A stretch of DNA of 45,982 nucleotides from a bacterium. GTDB taxonomy: Bacteria; Bacillota_I; Bacilli_A; RF39; UBA660. The stretch lies in the NCBI GenBank assembly GCA_029099845.1, contig JAQXOT010000005.1:1-45982 (forward strand). Direction: 5' to 3'. A program made the translations under genes and the position numbers. Below the pieces are notes generated by a model. It saw only the letters and a program-made list of their open reading frames with translations. It searched no databases and had not been told where the DNA came from. This document shows, piece after piece, positions 33,197 through 42,571 of the stretch (positions are counted from its first letter, which is position 1; the number at the start of each line of letters is the position of its first letter).

Positions 33197-33622
33197 GTGC
33201 ACTTAATAATAAAAGAAAAAAACAAAGTTCGTCTAAATAAATTTATCGAATGGTTAATATATATGGTTTGCTATACACTAGTATTTATGTTAGTAAGTAA
33301 ACTATTTTCAAGTATGCAAGTTGATACTAGACATTTCTATTTATATTCCACTTTGATAGTTTTTATCATATATATTTTAAACAAGACAATAAAACCAATT
33401 CTAGTGACAATAACCATTCCCTTAACAGGAATCACATTAGGATTATTTTATCCCTTTATAAATTTATTTATTATAAAACTAGCAGATTGGATACTTGGAC
33501 CACACTTTGAATTAGATAACATATTTATTGCTTTATTAGTAGCTATTCTTTTATCAATAGTAAATATTATCTTAGAAGAATCAATAAAAAAAATAATAAA
33601 GAAGGTAAAAAAACATGGATAG
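33197..33622 (+). CDS. Phage holin family IV-type membrane protein (YvlD/DUF360-like)
   Basis: A 141-residue protein with four hydrophobic segments (about 18-38, 46-62, 68-90, 108-126) and a lysine-rich tail. It matches the small four-helix membrane family labelled phage holin IV superfamily (Pfam PF04020), with the conserved LNKTIKPILVTITIPLTGITLGLFYPFIN pattern split across two helices. Members are chromosomal and there is no proof they are holins. GTG start with AGGGGTG 5-6 nt upstream. It lies 10 nt after uvrA and overlaps lgt by 8 nt; in Bacillus a similar gene stands next to lgt. Confidence 0.82.
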   Translation: MHLIIKEKNKVRLNKFIEWLIYMVCYTLVFMLVSKLFSSMQVDTRHFYLYSTLIVFIIYILNKTIKPILVTITIPLTGITLGLFYPFINLFIIKLADWILGPHFELDNIFIALLVAILLSIVNIILEESIKKIIKKVKKHG

Positions 33623-34478
33623 AGTAGCCGTTGATTTTGGACCAATTCAAATATATTGGTATTCAATATTTATATTTTTAGGATTATTAGTTGCAAGTAT
33701 CGTAATATTCTCTGAAGCCAAAAAAAGAAAAATTTCTGAAGACTTCGTGATAAACCTAATTTGTGATGCCATAATAATAGGTTTAATAGGTGCGAGAATA
33801 TATTATGTATTATTTAATTTACCATATTACATTAAAAATCCTATCGAAATTTTTGCGGTTTGGAATGGTGGACTAGCTATTCACGGAGGCATTTTTGCCG
33901 CCCTTATATTCATAATATTCTACTGCAAGCATCATCGTGTAAACATCTTACAAATGCTTGATATTATTGTTGTTGGCCTAATAATAGGTCAAGCAATTGG
34001 TCGCTGGGGCAATTTCTTTAATGGTGAGGCCTATGGCCAAATAACGACCCCAGATATTTTAAAATCTCAAGGCATACCTCAATTTATTATTAACGGAATG
34101 TACATTTTAGGAGAGTACCGCCAGCCAACATTTTTCTATGAATCAGTCTGGTGTCTAGCAGGTTTTCTTGCCCTTCTAATAATTCGAAAATACAAATACT
34201 TAAAAAGAGGACAATTAACCGGTTTTTATTTAACCTGGTATGGCCTAGCCCGTTTTATCATTGAAGGTCTAAGAACAGATTCATTGATGTTAGGCCCACT
34301 AAAAATGGCTCAAATAGTATCCGTTATTTTTGTTATTGCTGGTATTACATTATTTTTCTATAACGTTATTAAAAGCACAAAAGAACAACCAAGATTATAT
34401 ACAGAAGATTTAACCCCTAAAGATGAAAATGCTGGATTTATCACATACTATAAAAAAAGAGGTGACAAATATGTATAA
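33615..34478 (+). CDS. lgt: Prolipoprotein diacylglyceryl transferase
   Basis: A 287-residue seven-helix membrane enzyme that moves diacylglycerol from phosphatidylglycerol to the lipobox cysteine of prolipoproteins. The Lgt signature GRWGNFFNGEAYG is seen near residue 137, as are the essential region NGGLAIHGG (His near 92) and the C-terminal YGLARFIIEGLRTDSL. GAAGGT precedes the ATG. It overlaps its neighbours on both sides. The putative lipoprotein at 6714 would be one of its substrates. Confidence 0.97.
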   Translation: MDRVAVDFGPIQIYWYSIFIFLGLLVASIVIFSEAKKRKISEDFVINLICDAIIIGLIGARIYYVLFNLPYYIKNPIEIFAVWNGGLAIHGGIFAALIFIIFYCKHHRVNILQMLDIIVVGLIIGQAIGRWGNFFNGEAYGQITTPDILKSQGIPQFIINGMYILGEYRQPTFFYESVWCLAGFLALLIIRKYKYLKRGQLTGFYLTWYGLARFIIEGLRTDSLMLGPLKMAQIVSVIFVIAGITLFFYNVIKSTKEQPRLYTEDLTPKDENAGFITYYKKRGDKYV

Positions 34479-35424
34479 AAAAGTTGTCGTTCTAGGAGGC
34501 GGAACTGGAATATCCTACTTACTAAAAGGATTAAAAGACTTTCCTTTAGATATAACAGCCGTAATAACGGTTTCAGATAATGGCCGTTCAACAGGAAAAT
34601 TACGTAAAGAATTTAACACCCCTGCAGTTGGTGATATTCGCAAAGTAATTACCTCACTATCTAATATAGATGAACCTATAAAAGATATGATGGAATATCG
34701 TTTCAATACATCTAGTGATTTAGATGGTCACGCCTTAGGCAACTTAATTTTAACCGCTATGCTTGATATAACTGGGTCCTTAAAAGATTCCATAACCAGT
34801 TTAAGCAAACTATTAGATGTAAAACAAACAGTCTTACCAATTTCAGAGGACTCATCACTAACACTAATGGGTCTAGATAAAGATGGTAACATTATTGAAG
34901 GAGAAACCGAAATTACTGCTGCTAATCGTCAATTTGAAAGAATTTATTACAAAAAAGAACCAAAAGTACTAAAAGAAGTATTAACAGCTATAAATGAAGC
35001 TGACTTAATAATTTTTAGTATGGGTAGCTTATACACTAGTATTTTACCAAATGTTATCTGCAAAGAAGTAAAACATGCACTAAACAAAAGCAAGGCTCCC
35101 ATTATGTATCTATGCAACGTAGTAACCCAACCTGGAGAAACAGATAATTTCACGGTTAGCGACCATATCAAACTAATAAACAAATATTTAGACAAGAAAA
35201 AGATTTCTGTAGTAGTTGCAAGCAATACAACAATAGATGAGGATATCGCTAAAAAGTATTCAACTGCTGAACAAAAAGAACCAGTTAAAATAGATTATGA
35301 TAATATCAAAAAACTAGGTGTTGAATTAATAGAAGACGATTTAATTGTAGTAGAAAATAATATTTTACGACACAACAGTTTAAGATTAAGTTCCCTTATT
35401 TTCTCCTATTTAATGAGGAAATAA
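34471..35424 (+). CDS. yvcK: YvcK family gluconeogenesis factor
   Basis: A 317-residue protein of the CofD/YvcK fold. It binds UDP-sugars and in Bacillus is needed for growth on gluconeogenic carbon and for placement of cell-wall synthesis. The N-terminal VVLGGGTGISYLLKGLK and DNGRSTGKLRKEF motifs, GDIRK and HALGNLILTA are seen, with SMGSLYTSILPNV in the C-terminal half. ATG 34471 is chosen because AGAGGTGA precedes it by 5 nt; this gives an 8-nt overlap with lgt. rapZ, usually its neighbour, is absent here. Confidence 0.95.
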   Translation: MYKKVVVLGGGTGISYLLKGLKDFPLDITAVITVSDNGRSTGKLRKEFNTPAVGDIRKVITSLSNIDEPIKDMMEYRFNTSSDLDGHALGNLILTAMLDITGSLKDSITSLSKLLDVKQTVLPISEDSSLTLMGLDKDGNIIEGETEITAANRQFERIYYKKEPKVLKEVLTAINEADLIIFSMGSLYTSILPNVICKEVKHALNKSKAPIMYLCNVVTQPGETDNFTVSDHIKLINKYLDKKKISVVVASNTTIDEDIAKKYSTAEQKEPVKIDYDNIKKLGVELIEDDLIVVENNILRHNSLRLSSLIFSYLMRK

Positions 35425-36354
35425 ATGTCATATACAACAGATATAAAAGAAGAAATATCTTCTATTAAAAGCAGCAAATCTGAAATGATTGCTGAATTAT
35501 CTGGCTTTATACGAAATAATGGAACTATAGAAAATAATACTCTTAATTTAACAACTGAAAATGATTTTACCATAAAGCGTCTAAAATACTTTTTTCAAAG
35601 CCTATATGAAGTTGATATAACTGCTGAGACTAAAGATAATCTTAATTTTAGTAAAAAGAAATTATACTCTATAAAACTAGCAACAAAAGTAGAAAAAATT
35701 TTAAAAGATGTTGGCTATTATGATGAGAATAATCATCACTTAGATAATCCACCTACCTACATTGTTGGTGCTAACGAAGAAATAAGAGCTTATTTGCGAG
35801 GTGTATTTTTATGTACTGGCAGCATAAATAATCCAAAAACATCTAGATATCATATGGAATTATTAATATCAGAGCCAAAGGAAGCTGTATTTATTCAAAA
35901 ACTATTAAATATATTTGACTTAAATGCCAAAATTTTAAATCGTGAAAAAGGCTATATGATATATATTAAAGAAGCCGAAAAAATAAGCGATTATATCAGA
36001 ATTCTTGGTGCCAATAAAGCCGTTATGTACTTTGAAGATGCCAAAATATATCGTGAAAAGAAAAATCAAACAAATCGGTTAAATAATTGCGAACAAGCTA
36101 ACATGGATAGAGTTTTTCAAACAGCTGCTACACAACTAGCACAAATTGAAATAATTGAATCAAAAGGCGGACTAGATTTGTTAGACGATAAAACTAAAGA
36201 AGCTCTAATTTATCGTAAAAAATATAAAGAATCTTCTTTAAAAGAACTTAGTGAAATAATATCTATGGAAACAAATAAAAAAATAACCAAGTCAGGATTA
36301 AATCACCGCTTCCGAAAAATAAAAGAATTAGCTGAACAATTAAAAAAGATCTAG
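35425..36354 (+). CDS. whiA: DNA-binding protein WhiA
   Basis: A 309-residue protein with an N-terminal LAGLIDADG homing-endonuclease-like fold that has lost catalysis and a C-terminal helix-turn-helix ([34 protein letters not shown]). In Streptomyces it controls sporulation genes; in Bacillus it affects division and chromosome segregation. [14 protein letters not shown] and the central [17 protein letters not shown] are characteristic. The ATG follows the yvcK stop with no gap, with GAGGAA as ribosome site. Its stop codon overlaps that of the convergent clpP and lies in a shared terminator. Confidence 0.96.
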   Translation: MSYTTDIKEEISSIKSSKSEMIAELSGFIRNNGTIENNTLNLTTENDFTIKRLKYFFQSLYEVDITAETKDNLNFSKKKLYSIKLATKVEKILKDVGYYDENNHHLDNPPTYIVGANEEIRAYLRGVFLCTGSINNPKTSRYHMELLISEPKEAVFIQKLLNIFDLNAKILNREKGYMIYIKEAEKISDYIRILGANKAVMYFEDAKIYREKKNQTNRLNNCEQANMDRVFQTAATQLAQIEIIESKGGLDLLDDKTKEALIYRKKYKESSLKELSEIISMETNKKITKSGLNHRFRKIKELAEQLKKI

Positions 36355-36373
36355 TCACTAGGTCTTTTTTTTT
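36344..36373. terminator. Bidirectional terminator spanning the whiA and clpP stop codons
   Basis: AAAAGATCTAG (36344-36354) pairs with CTAGGTCTTTT (36358-36368) around a TCA triloop, with one G-T pair. Nine T follow on the plus strand and six A precede (a T run on the minus strand). Both genes' stop codons (36352-36354 plus, 36351-36353 minus) are inside the stem. Confidence 0.88.
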
Positions 36374-36941
36374 GAACAATTTTATCAACCAACCCATAAT
36401 TAATAGCTTCATTAGCACTTAAATAATTATCTCTTTCGGTGTCATGCTCTATTTTTTTTAGATTTTTACCAGTATTCTTTGCTAAAATCTTATTAAGCCG
36501 CTCTCTAAGATTAAGCATTCTTTCGGAAACAATTTTTATATCCGAAGCTTGACCTTCAGCTCCGCCTAGTGGTTGATGAATCATAACATCAGCATTTGGC
36601 AGAATAAATCTTTTTCCCTTAGCCCCGCTACTTAAAAGAACTGCACCCATACTAGCTGCAATGCCAACACAAATAGTTGAAACATCACTCTTTATAAAAT
36701 TCATCGTATCATATATAGCCATTCCAGAAGAAATAGAACCACCTGGTGAATTAATATAAAGAGCAATATCTTCATCACCTAAAGAGTCCAAATATAAAAG
36801 TTGAGCAACAATACTATTAGCTAAAGTATCATTAATTTCTCCACTTAAAAAAATAATTCGATCTTTTAATAATCTTGAGAAAATATCGTAGCTTCTGTCA
36901 ACACTCAAATCATTTTCTGTAACTACTGGGACTAAATTCAT
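36351..36941 (-). CDS. clpP: ATP-dependent Clp protease proteolytic subunit
   Basis: A 196-residue serine protease subunit that forms the double-heptamer chamber fed by Clp ATPases. The catalytic triad is visible: Ser97 in GIAASMGA, His122 in MIHQPLGG, and an Asp in the [13 protein letters not shown] segment. The handle and oligomer motifs ([19 protein letters not shown]) are intact and length is standard. AGGTGATG precedes the start on the minus strand. It is divergent from the TGS-kinase gene, and a TATACT -10 box is seen at 36958-36963 (minus). No CtsR repeat was found in the 98-nt gap. Confidence 0.97.
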   Translation of the reverse strand: MNLVPVVTENDLSVDRSYDIFSRLLKDRIIFLSGEINDTLANSIVAQLLYLDSLGDEDIALYINSPGGSISSGMAIYDTMNFIKSDVSTICVGIAASMGAVLLSSGAKGKRFILPNADVMIHQPLGGAEGQASDIKIVSERMLNLRERLNKILAKNTGKNLKKIEHDTERDNYLSANEAINYGLVDKIVQKKRPSD

Positions 36942-37004
36942 ATCATCACCTATACATAGTATAGTGTAAATATAAAAAAATATTCATATTATAATAAAAA
37001 ATCA

Positions 37005-37013
37005 TGTTATAAT
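37005..37013 (+). promoter_or_regulatory. Extended -10 promoter of the TGS-kinase gene
   Basis: TGTTATAAT: TG, T, TATAAT (37008-37013), 27 nt before the ATG. Confidence 0.55.
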
Positions 37014-37039
37014 GATATAAAAGAATAAAGGGTGATAAG

Positions 37040-38695
37040 ATGCTAAAAAATATTGAGATAACAATTGATAAACAAAGATACCAAATAAGTTCAGGGGTTA
37101 CTTTAGAAGAAATTGCTAATCAGTTTCAAAAAAAATATAAATATCCTATTCTTATTGCTAGAGTAAATAATAAATTAAAAGAATTATCTGAGGCAGTAAC
37201 GACACCATCTACTATTGAATTTTTAGATTTAACCTCTAAAGAAGGTAGTAGAGTACATATTAGTGGTTTAACTTATGTTTTAATATACGCTATCAAAAAA
37301 TTATATGGAAAAAATGCCAATGCTATAATTCAACACTCGTTAGACAAGGGAATATATATTGAAACAAATTTCAAACTAACAGAAGGAAAAGTCTTAGCTA
37401 TTAAACAAGAAATGCAGGCTATAATAGCATCTAATATTCCTATAACAAAAATGACAATAGACCGCATAGAAGCGATTGATTATTTTGAAAAAATAAATGA
37501 CCATGTCAAAGCTGGAGTAATGAAGTATAACACTAATACTTATGTAACATTATATAGATTAGGAAACTATTATAATTATTTTTATAATTTAATGCCAATT
37601 TCTACTGGAAGATTAGACCATTTCGACTTAACCTATATCAGCGAAGATGGTTTCTTACTACAATTTCCAACTGTATATTCTCCTGATAAAATACCAGCTT
37701 ATCAACCTCATCCAGGAGTATTTGATGTTTTTAAAGAAAATCGTGACTGGGGTAAAATAATCCATATAGAAAATTCCGTTGATTTAAATAAAGTAATCTC
37801 TAAAGGAAAAATTGGTGACTTAATTAGAATTAATGAAGTTCTCCAAAGCAATAAATTATTAAGTGTAGCCAAAGAAATAAATGAACATCGAGATAATATT
37901 AAAATTGTTTTAGTTGCCGGTCCTTCATCATCAGGGAAAACAACAACATCTAGAAAATTATGTATGTACCTTCAAAGTTTTGGCCTTCAACCTAAAGTTT
38001 TATCTATGGATGATTACTTTGTAGAAAGAGAAGAGACCCCATTAGATGAAAGAGGAGTACCAGACTATGAATGCCTAGAAGCTATTGACTTAAAACTATT
38101 CAATAGCCAACTAGAAAGCATTTTAAAAGGCGAAGAAGTAAATATTCCAACATTTAATTTTGCCTTAGGTAAAAAGGAATATAATAAGAAATTAAAATTA
38201 TCAAAAGAAGATATAATCGTAATAGAAGGCATTCACGCATTAAATACTAAAATTTTAACTAATATTCCACGTGAAAATAAGTATAAGATTTATATTTCCG
38301 CTTTAACTGAACTAAATATGGATGATCATAATCGCATTTCAACTACAGACAACCGCTTACTAAGACGTATCATTCGTGACAATCGTACCCGCGGCTATGA
38401 TGTAGAACATACCCTAAAAACATGGCCAAATGTCCGTCGCGGAGAGGAAAAATACATTTTCCCATTCCAAGATGAAGCAGATTGCACGTTTAATACAGCT
38501 TTAATCTATGAAATCGGAGTTTTAAAAACATATGTAGAACCATTATTATATTCAGTGCCATCTACTTCTCCATACTATGAAGACGCCAAAAGACTAATTA
38601 ACTTTCTACGATTATTTTTACCAATCCCAGCCGATGATATTCCTAAAGACTCAGTACTAAGAGAGTTTATTGGTAATGGTTGTTTTCATGACTAA
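37040..38695 (+). CDS. TGS-domain nucleoside (uridine) kinase
   Basis: A 551-residue fusion. An N-terminal TGS-like domain (1-60) and a threonyl-tRNA synthetase second-additional-domain-like region (about 65-200) precede a P-loop kinase of the uridine kinase/phosphoribulokinase family (about 285-551). Walker A is GPSSSGKTTTSRKL; the substrate-binding MDDYFVEREETPLDE and the lid RLLRRIIRDNRTRGYDVEHTL are seen. This arrangement is found across Bacillota as a putative nucleoside kinase. The TGS/SAD part has no tRNA-ligase core and is probably regulatory. It is monocistronic, with GGGTGAT before the ATG. Confidence 0.88.
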   Translation: MLKNIEITIDKQRYQISSGVTLEEIANQFQKKYKYPILIARVNNKLKELSEAVTTPSTIEFLDLTSKEGSRVHISGLTYVLIYAIKKLYGKNANAIIQHSLDKGIYIETNFKLTEGKVLAIKQEMQAIIASNIPITKMTIDRIEAIDYFEKINDHVKAGVMKYNTNTYVTLYRLGNYYNYFYNLMPISTGRLDHFDLTYISEDGFLLQFPTVYSPDKIPAYQPHPGVFDVFKENRDWGKIIHIENSVDLNKVISKGKIGDLIRINEVLQSNKLLSVAKEINEHRDNIKIVLVAGPSSSGKTTTSRKLCMYLQSFGLQPKVLSMDDYFVEREETPLDERGVPDYECLEAIDLKLFNSQLESILKGEEVNIPTFNFALGKKEYNKKLKLSKEDIIVIEGIHALNTKILTNIPRENKYKIYISALTELNMDDHNRISTTDNRLLRRIIRDNRTRGYDVEHTLKTWPNVRRGEEKYIFPFQDEADCTFNTALIYEIGVLKTYVEPLLYSVPSTSPYYEDAKRLINFLRLFLPIPADDIPKDSVLREFIGNGCFHD

Positions 38696-38719
38696 ATATG
38701 TCAAGCAAAGTAGAATTTA

Positions 38720-38748
38720 TTGAAATAAAAAATATAAAAATATATAAT
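38720..38748 (+). promoter_or_regulatory. gap promoter
   Basis: TTGAAA (38720-38725), 17-nt spacer, TATAAT (38743-38748); GGGAGGAT ribosome site follows. Confidence 0.72.
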
Positions 38749-38770
38749 ATAAATATAGGGAGGATATAAA

Positions 38771-39775
38771 ATGATAAAAGTTGCAATTAATGGTTTTGGA
38801 AGAATTGGTCGTCTAGCTTTTCGTTTAATGGAAGAAAATGCTGATTATGAAGTAGTAGCTATTAACGACCTAACAGATGCTGAACAACTAGCTTATTTAT
38901 TAAAATATGATACTAATCATGGAAATTATCGTATTAATGATATTTCATTTGAAGGAGAATATATAATTATTGGGGATAGAAAAGTAAGAGTATATTCAGA
39001 AAAAGATCCATCTATGTTACCTTGGAAAGACTTAGACATTGATGTAGTATTTGAATGTACAGGTTTATTCACTTCAGAAGAAAAAGCTATGGCTCACATT
39101 AATGCCGGAGCTAAGAAAGTAATAATTTCTGCCCCAGCTAAAGGAGAAATTAAAACCATAGTATATAATGTTAACCACGAAACTCTAACTGGTGATGAAA
39201 GAATAATTTCTGCTGCTAGCTGTACTACTAACTGTCTAGCTCCAGTAGTTGATGTTTTAGACAAAAAGTTTGGAATTACTAAGGGATATATGACAACAGT
39301 TCACGCTTACACGAACGATCAGGCCACTTTAGATGTTGCTCATAAAAAAGGAATTAAAGCCCGTCGTGGTAGAGCTTGTGCCGCTAATATTGTTCCAGCT
39401 TCAACCGGTGCTGCCAAAGCTATTGGCTTAGTTTGCCCTAATCTAAAAGGAAAACTAGAAGGCGTTGCTATGCGTGTCCCTGTACCAACAGGTTCAGTAG
39501 TAGATTTAGTATTAGAGTTAAAAAGTTCGGTAACCATTGAAGATATCAACAATGCTTTAAAAAATGCTCAAAATGAAACCTTACAATATACTGAAGATCC
39601 AATTGTTTCAAGTGACGTTATTGGTAGACGTTGTGGTTCATTAGTAGACGGATTATCTACAAATGTCTTAGATACAGAAAATGGTCAACTAGTAAAAGTA
39701 GTTGCTTGGTATGATAATGAAATGAGCTATACTGCTCAAATGGTTAGAACAGCCAAATATTTGATGTCAAAATAA
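38771..39775 (+). CDS. gap: Glyceraldehyde-3-phosphate dehydrogenase
   Basis: A 334-residue glycolytic enzyme that converts glyceraldehyde 3-phosphate, NAD and phosphate to 1,3-bisphosphoglycerate. NAD-binding [13 protein letters not shown] starts at residue 5, catalytic Cys151 lies in [12 protein letters not shown], the paired His in [10 protein letters not shown], and RAAA-type anion site in [21 protein letters not shown] strong promoter and GGGAGGAT site suggest high expression. A long, imperfect terminator separates it from pgk. Confidence 0.98.
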   Translation: MIKVAINGFGRIGRLAFRLMEENADYEVVAINDLTDAEQLAYLLKYDTNHGNYRINDISFEGEYIIIGDRKVRVYSEKDPSMLPWKDLDIDVVFECTGLFTSEEKAMAHINAGAKKVIISAPAKGEIKTIVYNVNHETLTGDERIISAASCTTNCLAPVVDVLDKKFGITKGYMTTVHAYTNDQATLDVAHKKGIKARRGRACAANIVPASTGAAKAIGLVCPNLKGKLEGVAMRVPVPTGSVVDLVLELKSSVTIEDINNALKNAQNETLQYTEDPIVSSDVIGRRCGSLVDGLSTNVLDTENGQLVKVVAWYDNEMSYTAQMVRTAKYLMSK

Positions 39776-39855
39776 AAGAATTAGAGTACTATTTCTTATT
39801 AATCGGTCTAAAAAATTGCCAGTTTACAGGAAATAAGCTCTACTTCTTTTTTTTT
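39774..39855 (+). terminator. Terminator between gap and pgk, imperfect long stem
   Basis: AAAAGAATTAGAG (39774-39786) pairs with CTCTACTTCTTTT (39838-39850) with one mismatch; the loop can form more pairs. A nine-T run follows. A regulated leader cannot be excluded. Confidence 0.5.
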
Positions 39856-39866
39856 AACAGAAAAAA

Positions 39867-39875
39867 TGGTATACT
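39867..39875 (+). promoter_or_regulatory. Extended -10 promoter of the pgk operon
   Basis: TGGTATACT: TG, G, TATACT (39870-39875), 25 nt before the start codon, just after the terminator T run. Confidence 0.6.
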
Positions 39876-39900
39876 TTAAATAAAATGAGGAGATGAATTA

Positions 39901-41067
39901 ATGAAAAATATCAAAGATTTAAATCTTGAAAATAAAAAAGTAATAATTCGTTGTGATTTTAATGTTCCAATCAAAGAAGGCAAGATAATTGACGACACAA
40001 GAATTGTTGCAAGTCTACAGACAATTAACTATTGTTTAGAACACCATGCTAAAATTATTTTAATGTCACATTTAGGTAGGGTAAAAGAAGAAAGTGATTT
40101 AGCTAAAAATGATTTAGCACCAGTAGCCGTAAGATTAGCAGAACTACTAAATCGTCCAGTAAAGTTTATTCCCCAAACAAGAGGAAGTGCCTTGGAAGAA
40201 GCCATTGCGACTATGAATCCACAAGACATAATTTTAATGCAGAACACTCGCTATGAAGACCTAGAAGGCAAAAAAGAAAGTTCGAATGATGAAGAACTTG
40301 GCAAATATTGGGCATCTCTAGGTGATATATTTATAAACGATGCTTTTGGTACTGCACATAGAGCTCATGCTTCAAATGTGGGGATCGCCACTCATTTGCC
40401 ATCTGCTCCCGGCTTTTTAATCGAAAAAGAATTAACAGCCTTAAATTCCTTAAATGATCCTGAACACCCATTTATTGTGATTTTAGGTGGAGCAAAAGTC
40501 TCTGATAAAATAGGAGTAATTGCTAATCTAGTCAAAAAAGCCGACAAAATTATAATTGGTGGTGGCATGGCTTTCACCTTTCTAAAAGCCCAAGGCTATG
40601 AAACTGGTACATCTTTAATAGATAGCGATAGCCTTGAATTTTGCACAAATATTTTAAAAGAATATGCTAATAAAATAATTCTTCCAATCGATGTTGCTAT
40701 AACAACAGAATTTACGGAAAAAGAAGAATACAAAGTAAAACCAATAAATGACATTCTTCAAAATGAAATGGGTTTAGACATTGGGCCTAAAACTTTAGAA
40801 CTTTTTGAAGAAAATTTAAAAGATGCTAAAATAGTTGTTTGGAATGGTCCATTAGGAGTCTACGAATTTAGTAAATATAAAGTAGGAACTGATAAATTAT
40901 TAGCGTATCTAGTTAACAATAATATTAAAACAATTTTAGGTGGTGGCGATATCGTTGCTGCAGCCAATAATTATAAAGAACAAGTTTATCATGCATCAAC
41001 TGGTGGCGGAGCTACATTAGAGTATTTAGAAGGGAAAATTTTACCTGGAATAGAAGTATTAAAGTAG
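39901..41067 (+). CDS. pgk: Phosphoglycerate kinase
   Basis: A 388-residue glycolytic kinase that makes ATP from 1,3-bisphosphoglycerate. The substrate-binding RCDFNVPIK, MSHLGRVKEE and DAFGTAHRAHAS, the hinge segment VILGGAKVSDKIG and the nucleotide loop WNGPLGVYE with GGGDIVAA are all present. Length is normal. AGGAG lies 8 nt before the ATG. It is the first gene of an operon that continues with a GNAT-like protein, two membrane-lipid genes and tpiA. Confidence 0.98.
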   Translation: MKNIKDLNLENKKVIIRCDFNVPIKEGKIIDDTRIVASLQTINYCLEHHAKIILMSHLGRVKEESDLAKNDLAPVAVRLAELLNRPVKFIPQTRGSALEEAIATMNPQDIILMQNTRYEDLEGKKESSNDEELGKYWASLGDIFINDAFGTAHRAHASNVGIATHLPSAPGFLIEKELTALNSLNDPEHPFIVILGGAKVSDKIGVIANLVKKADKIIIGGGMAFTFLKAQGYETGTSLIDSDSLEFCTNILKEYANKIILPIDVAITTEFTEKEEYKVKPINDILQNEMGLDIGPKTLELFEENLKDAKIVVWNGPLGVYEFSKYKVGTDKLLAYLVNNNIKTILGGGDIVAAANNYKEQVYHASTGGGATLEYLEGKILPGIEVLK

Positions 41068-41075
41068 GTGATTGA

Positions 41076-41579
41076 ATGCCAAAAAAAGAACTTTTAGTTG
41101 CTGATCCATACGACGAAGAGCAACTAAAAATGTTAACAGAGTTTGAGTTGGAAAATGATTTGGGGTCAAGTCTAACTTCTAGTTTAAGAGAAATATCTAG
41201 TCATCATTCTAAAGAAGAATATAACCAAATACTTAGAAGTAGAAATGAAATAGAGCAGCATCTATTATTATGCGACAACGACAAAATCATTGATTATTGT
41301 TCGCTAAATGCATATAAAGATATAAAAAGTTGTTATTTAATATTTCCTACCTCTAAAAAAGTATCCCAAAGCAAAAAACTAATTTCTTTAGCAACCCAGT
41401 ATGCGGTAGGTCTTGGAATGCTAGAAATCTTTGTCACAGCTAACGTTTATGATCGAGCTTTACACGAGGTACTAGAACTAGATGGCTATGAAAATTTAGG
41501 AGATGAAAATGGTCTAACAAGTTTTGTTAAGTCATTTGAAAAAGAAGGAGTCTTAGATGGAACTAATAAAAAATATTAA
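41076..41579 (+). CDS. Possible GNAT-family acetyltransferase
   Basis: A 167-residue soluble protein. The order of elements fits a GNAT fold: an N-terminal helix, an IIDYCSLNAYKDIKSCYLIF strand pair, a helix QSKKLISLATQYAVGLGMLEIFVTANVYDRA, and a GYENLGD end. The acetyl-CoA loop R/Q-x-x-G-x-G/A is not clear, so the assignment is tentative. AGGTGA overlaps the pgk stop region. Its end overlaps the next gene by 23 nt, so it belongs to the pgk operon. Confidence 0.45.
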   Translation: MPKKELLVADPYDEEQLKMLTEFELENDLGSSLTSSLREISSHHSKEEYNQILRSRNEIEQHLLLCDNDKIIDYCSLNAYKDIKSCYLIFPTSKKVSQSKKLISLATQYAVGLGMLEIFVTANVYDRALHEVLELDGYENLGDENGLTSFVKSFEKEGVLDGTNKKY

Positions 41580-42567
41580 GAAAAATACAATTCTTCTTCT
41601 TTTTCTTACCATAATAATCCTATATATAATTTTAAAAGACGATTTAAAAGAAATTATCTTAGCCATAAAAAATATTAACTACTTTTATATAATTATTGCT
41701 ATTATATTATATTTTTTATCAATATCTATAAAAGGTTACATTACTTATAAAAGCGTTAATAATAAAGAAAAATTATCATTAAAAGAGGCTATAAAACATA
41801 AGATTATTACTCAATTTTTTAATGGTATAACCCCTTTTTCCAGTGGTGGACAGCCAATGGAAATTTATATGCTAACTCAACACGGAATTTCTTCAAGTAA
41901 AGCAACAAGCATTATTATTCAAAACTTTATATTTTATCAAACCGCTCTAGTAATTTTTGGCATTTTAGCGGTAATATATAATGCTCGTTTTCATATTTTT
42001 TCTTCTATACCAATATTAAGGCGCTTTGTTTTACTAGGCTTTTCCATCAACATTATTGTTATAATTGTCTTATATATGATTATACTTTCTAAAAAACAAG
42101 TAAAAAAACTACTAAAATCCACCATTCATCTTTTAACTAAGTTGAACATAGTTAAGAATGAAGAAGAAAAAGTAACTAAATATACTGAAAAATTAGAAGA
42201 ATTTTATAATTGTTCTAAAGAATTACGCCAAAAAAAGAAACTATTAATAAGTGGCATCATCTTAAATTTTATTGGGCTTGTTTTTTTATACATAATACCA
42301 TTATTTATTGCTTATGCATTAAATGACTTTACTAGCTTAAACATTGCAAATACTTTAACTGCATCAGCCTATGTTTTAATAATTGGAGCCTTCATTCCCG
42401 CTCCAGGCGCTAGCGGTGGTATTGAATATGGCTTTATAAAATTTTATAGTCACTTTTTACCTAAAGTAATTTTAAATACTACTTTATTAATTTGGCGCTT
42501 CATTACCTACTATTTAGGTATGATTACAGGTGCATTATTAATTAATTTTGAAAAGAAAGGCAAGTGA
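41557..42567 (+). CDS. Flippase-like membrane protein (lysylphosphatidylglycerol synthase TM region)
   Basis: A 336-residue protein with about eight membrane segments, of the PF03706 family (UPF0104; membrane half of MprF and related lipid flippases). Seen are KHKIITQFFNGITPFSSGGQPMEIYML, with the family's SGGQP-type motif, and FIPAPGASGGIEYGF near the end. It lacks a catalytic lysyltransferase domain. It overlaps its upstream neighbour and its TGA stop is 4 nt before the glycosyltransferase start; together they suggest synthesis and translocation of a glycolipid. AAGGAG precedes the start. Confidence 0.85.
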   Translation: MELIKNIKKNTILLLFLTIIILYIILKDDLKEIILAIKNINYFYIIIAIILYFLSISIKGYITYKSVNNKEKLSLKEAIKHKIITQFFNGITPFSSGGQPMEIYMLTQHGISSSKATSIIIQNFIFYQTALVIFGILAVIYNARFHIFSSIPILRRFVLLGFSINIIVIIVLYMIILSKKQVKKLLKSTIHLLTKLNIVKNEEEKVTKYTEKLEEFYNCSKELRQKKKLLISGIILNFIGLVFLYIIPLFIAYALNDFTSLNIANTLTASAYVLIIGAFIPAPGASGGIEYGFIKFYSHFLPKVILNTTLLIWRFITYYLGMITGALLINFEKKGK

Positions 42568-42571
42568 TATT

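Noticed and set aside
33197-33622. Calling the holin-like gene part of a prophage
   Set aside because: It lies in a tight housekeeping operon between uvrA and lgt, with no other phage genes nearby; family members are commonly chromosomal.
42548-42571. Earlier start of the GT4 glycosyltransferase at 42548
   Set aside because: It would add residues before the first strand of the GT-B fold and overlap the upstream gene; ATG 42572 begins exactly at the conserved MRIGLFTDSYPP.
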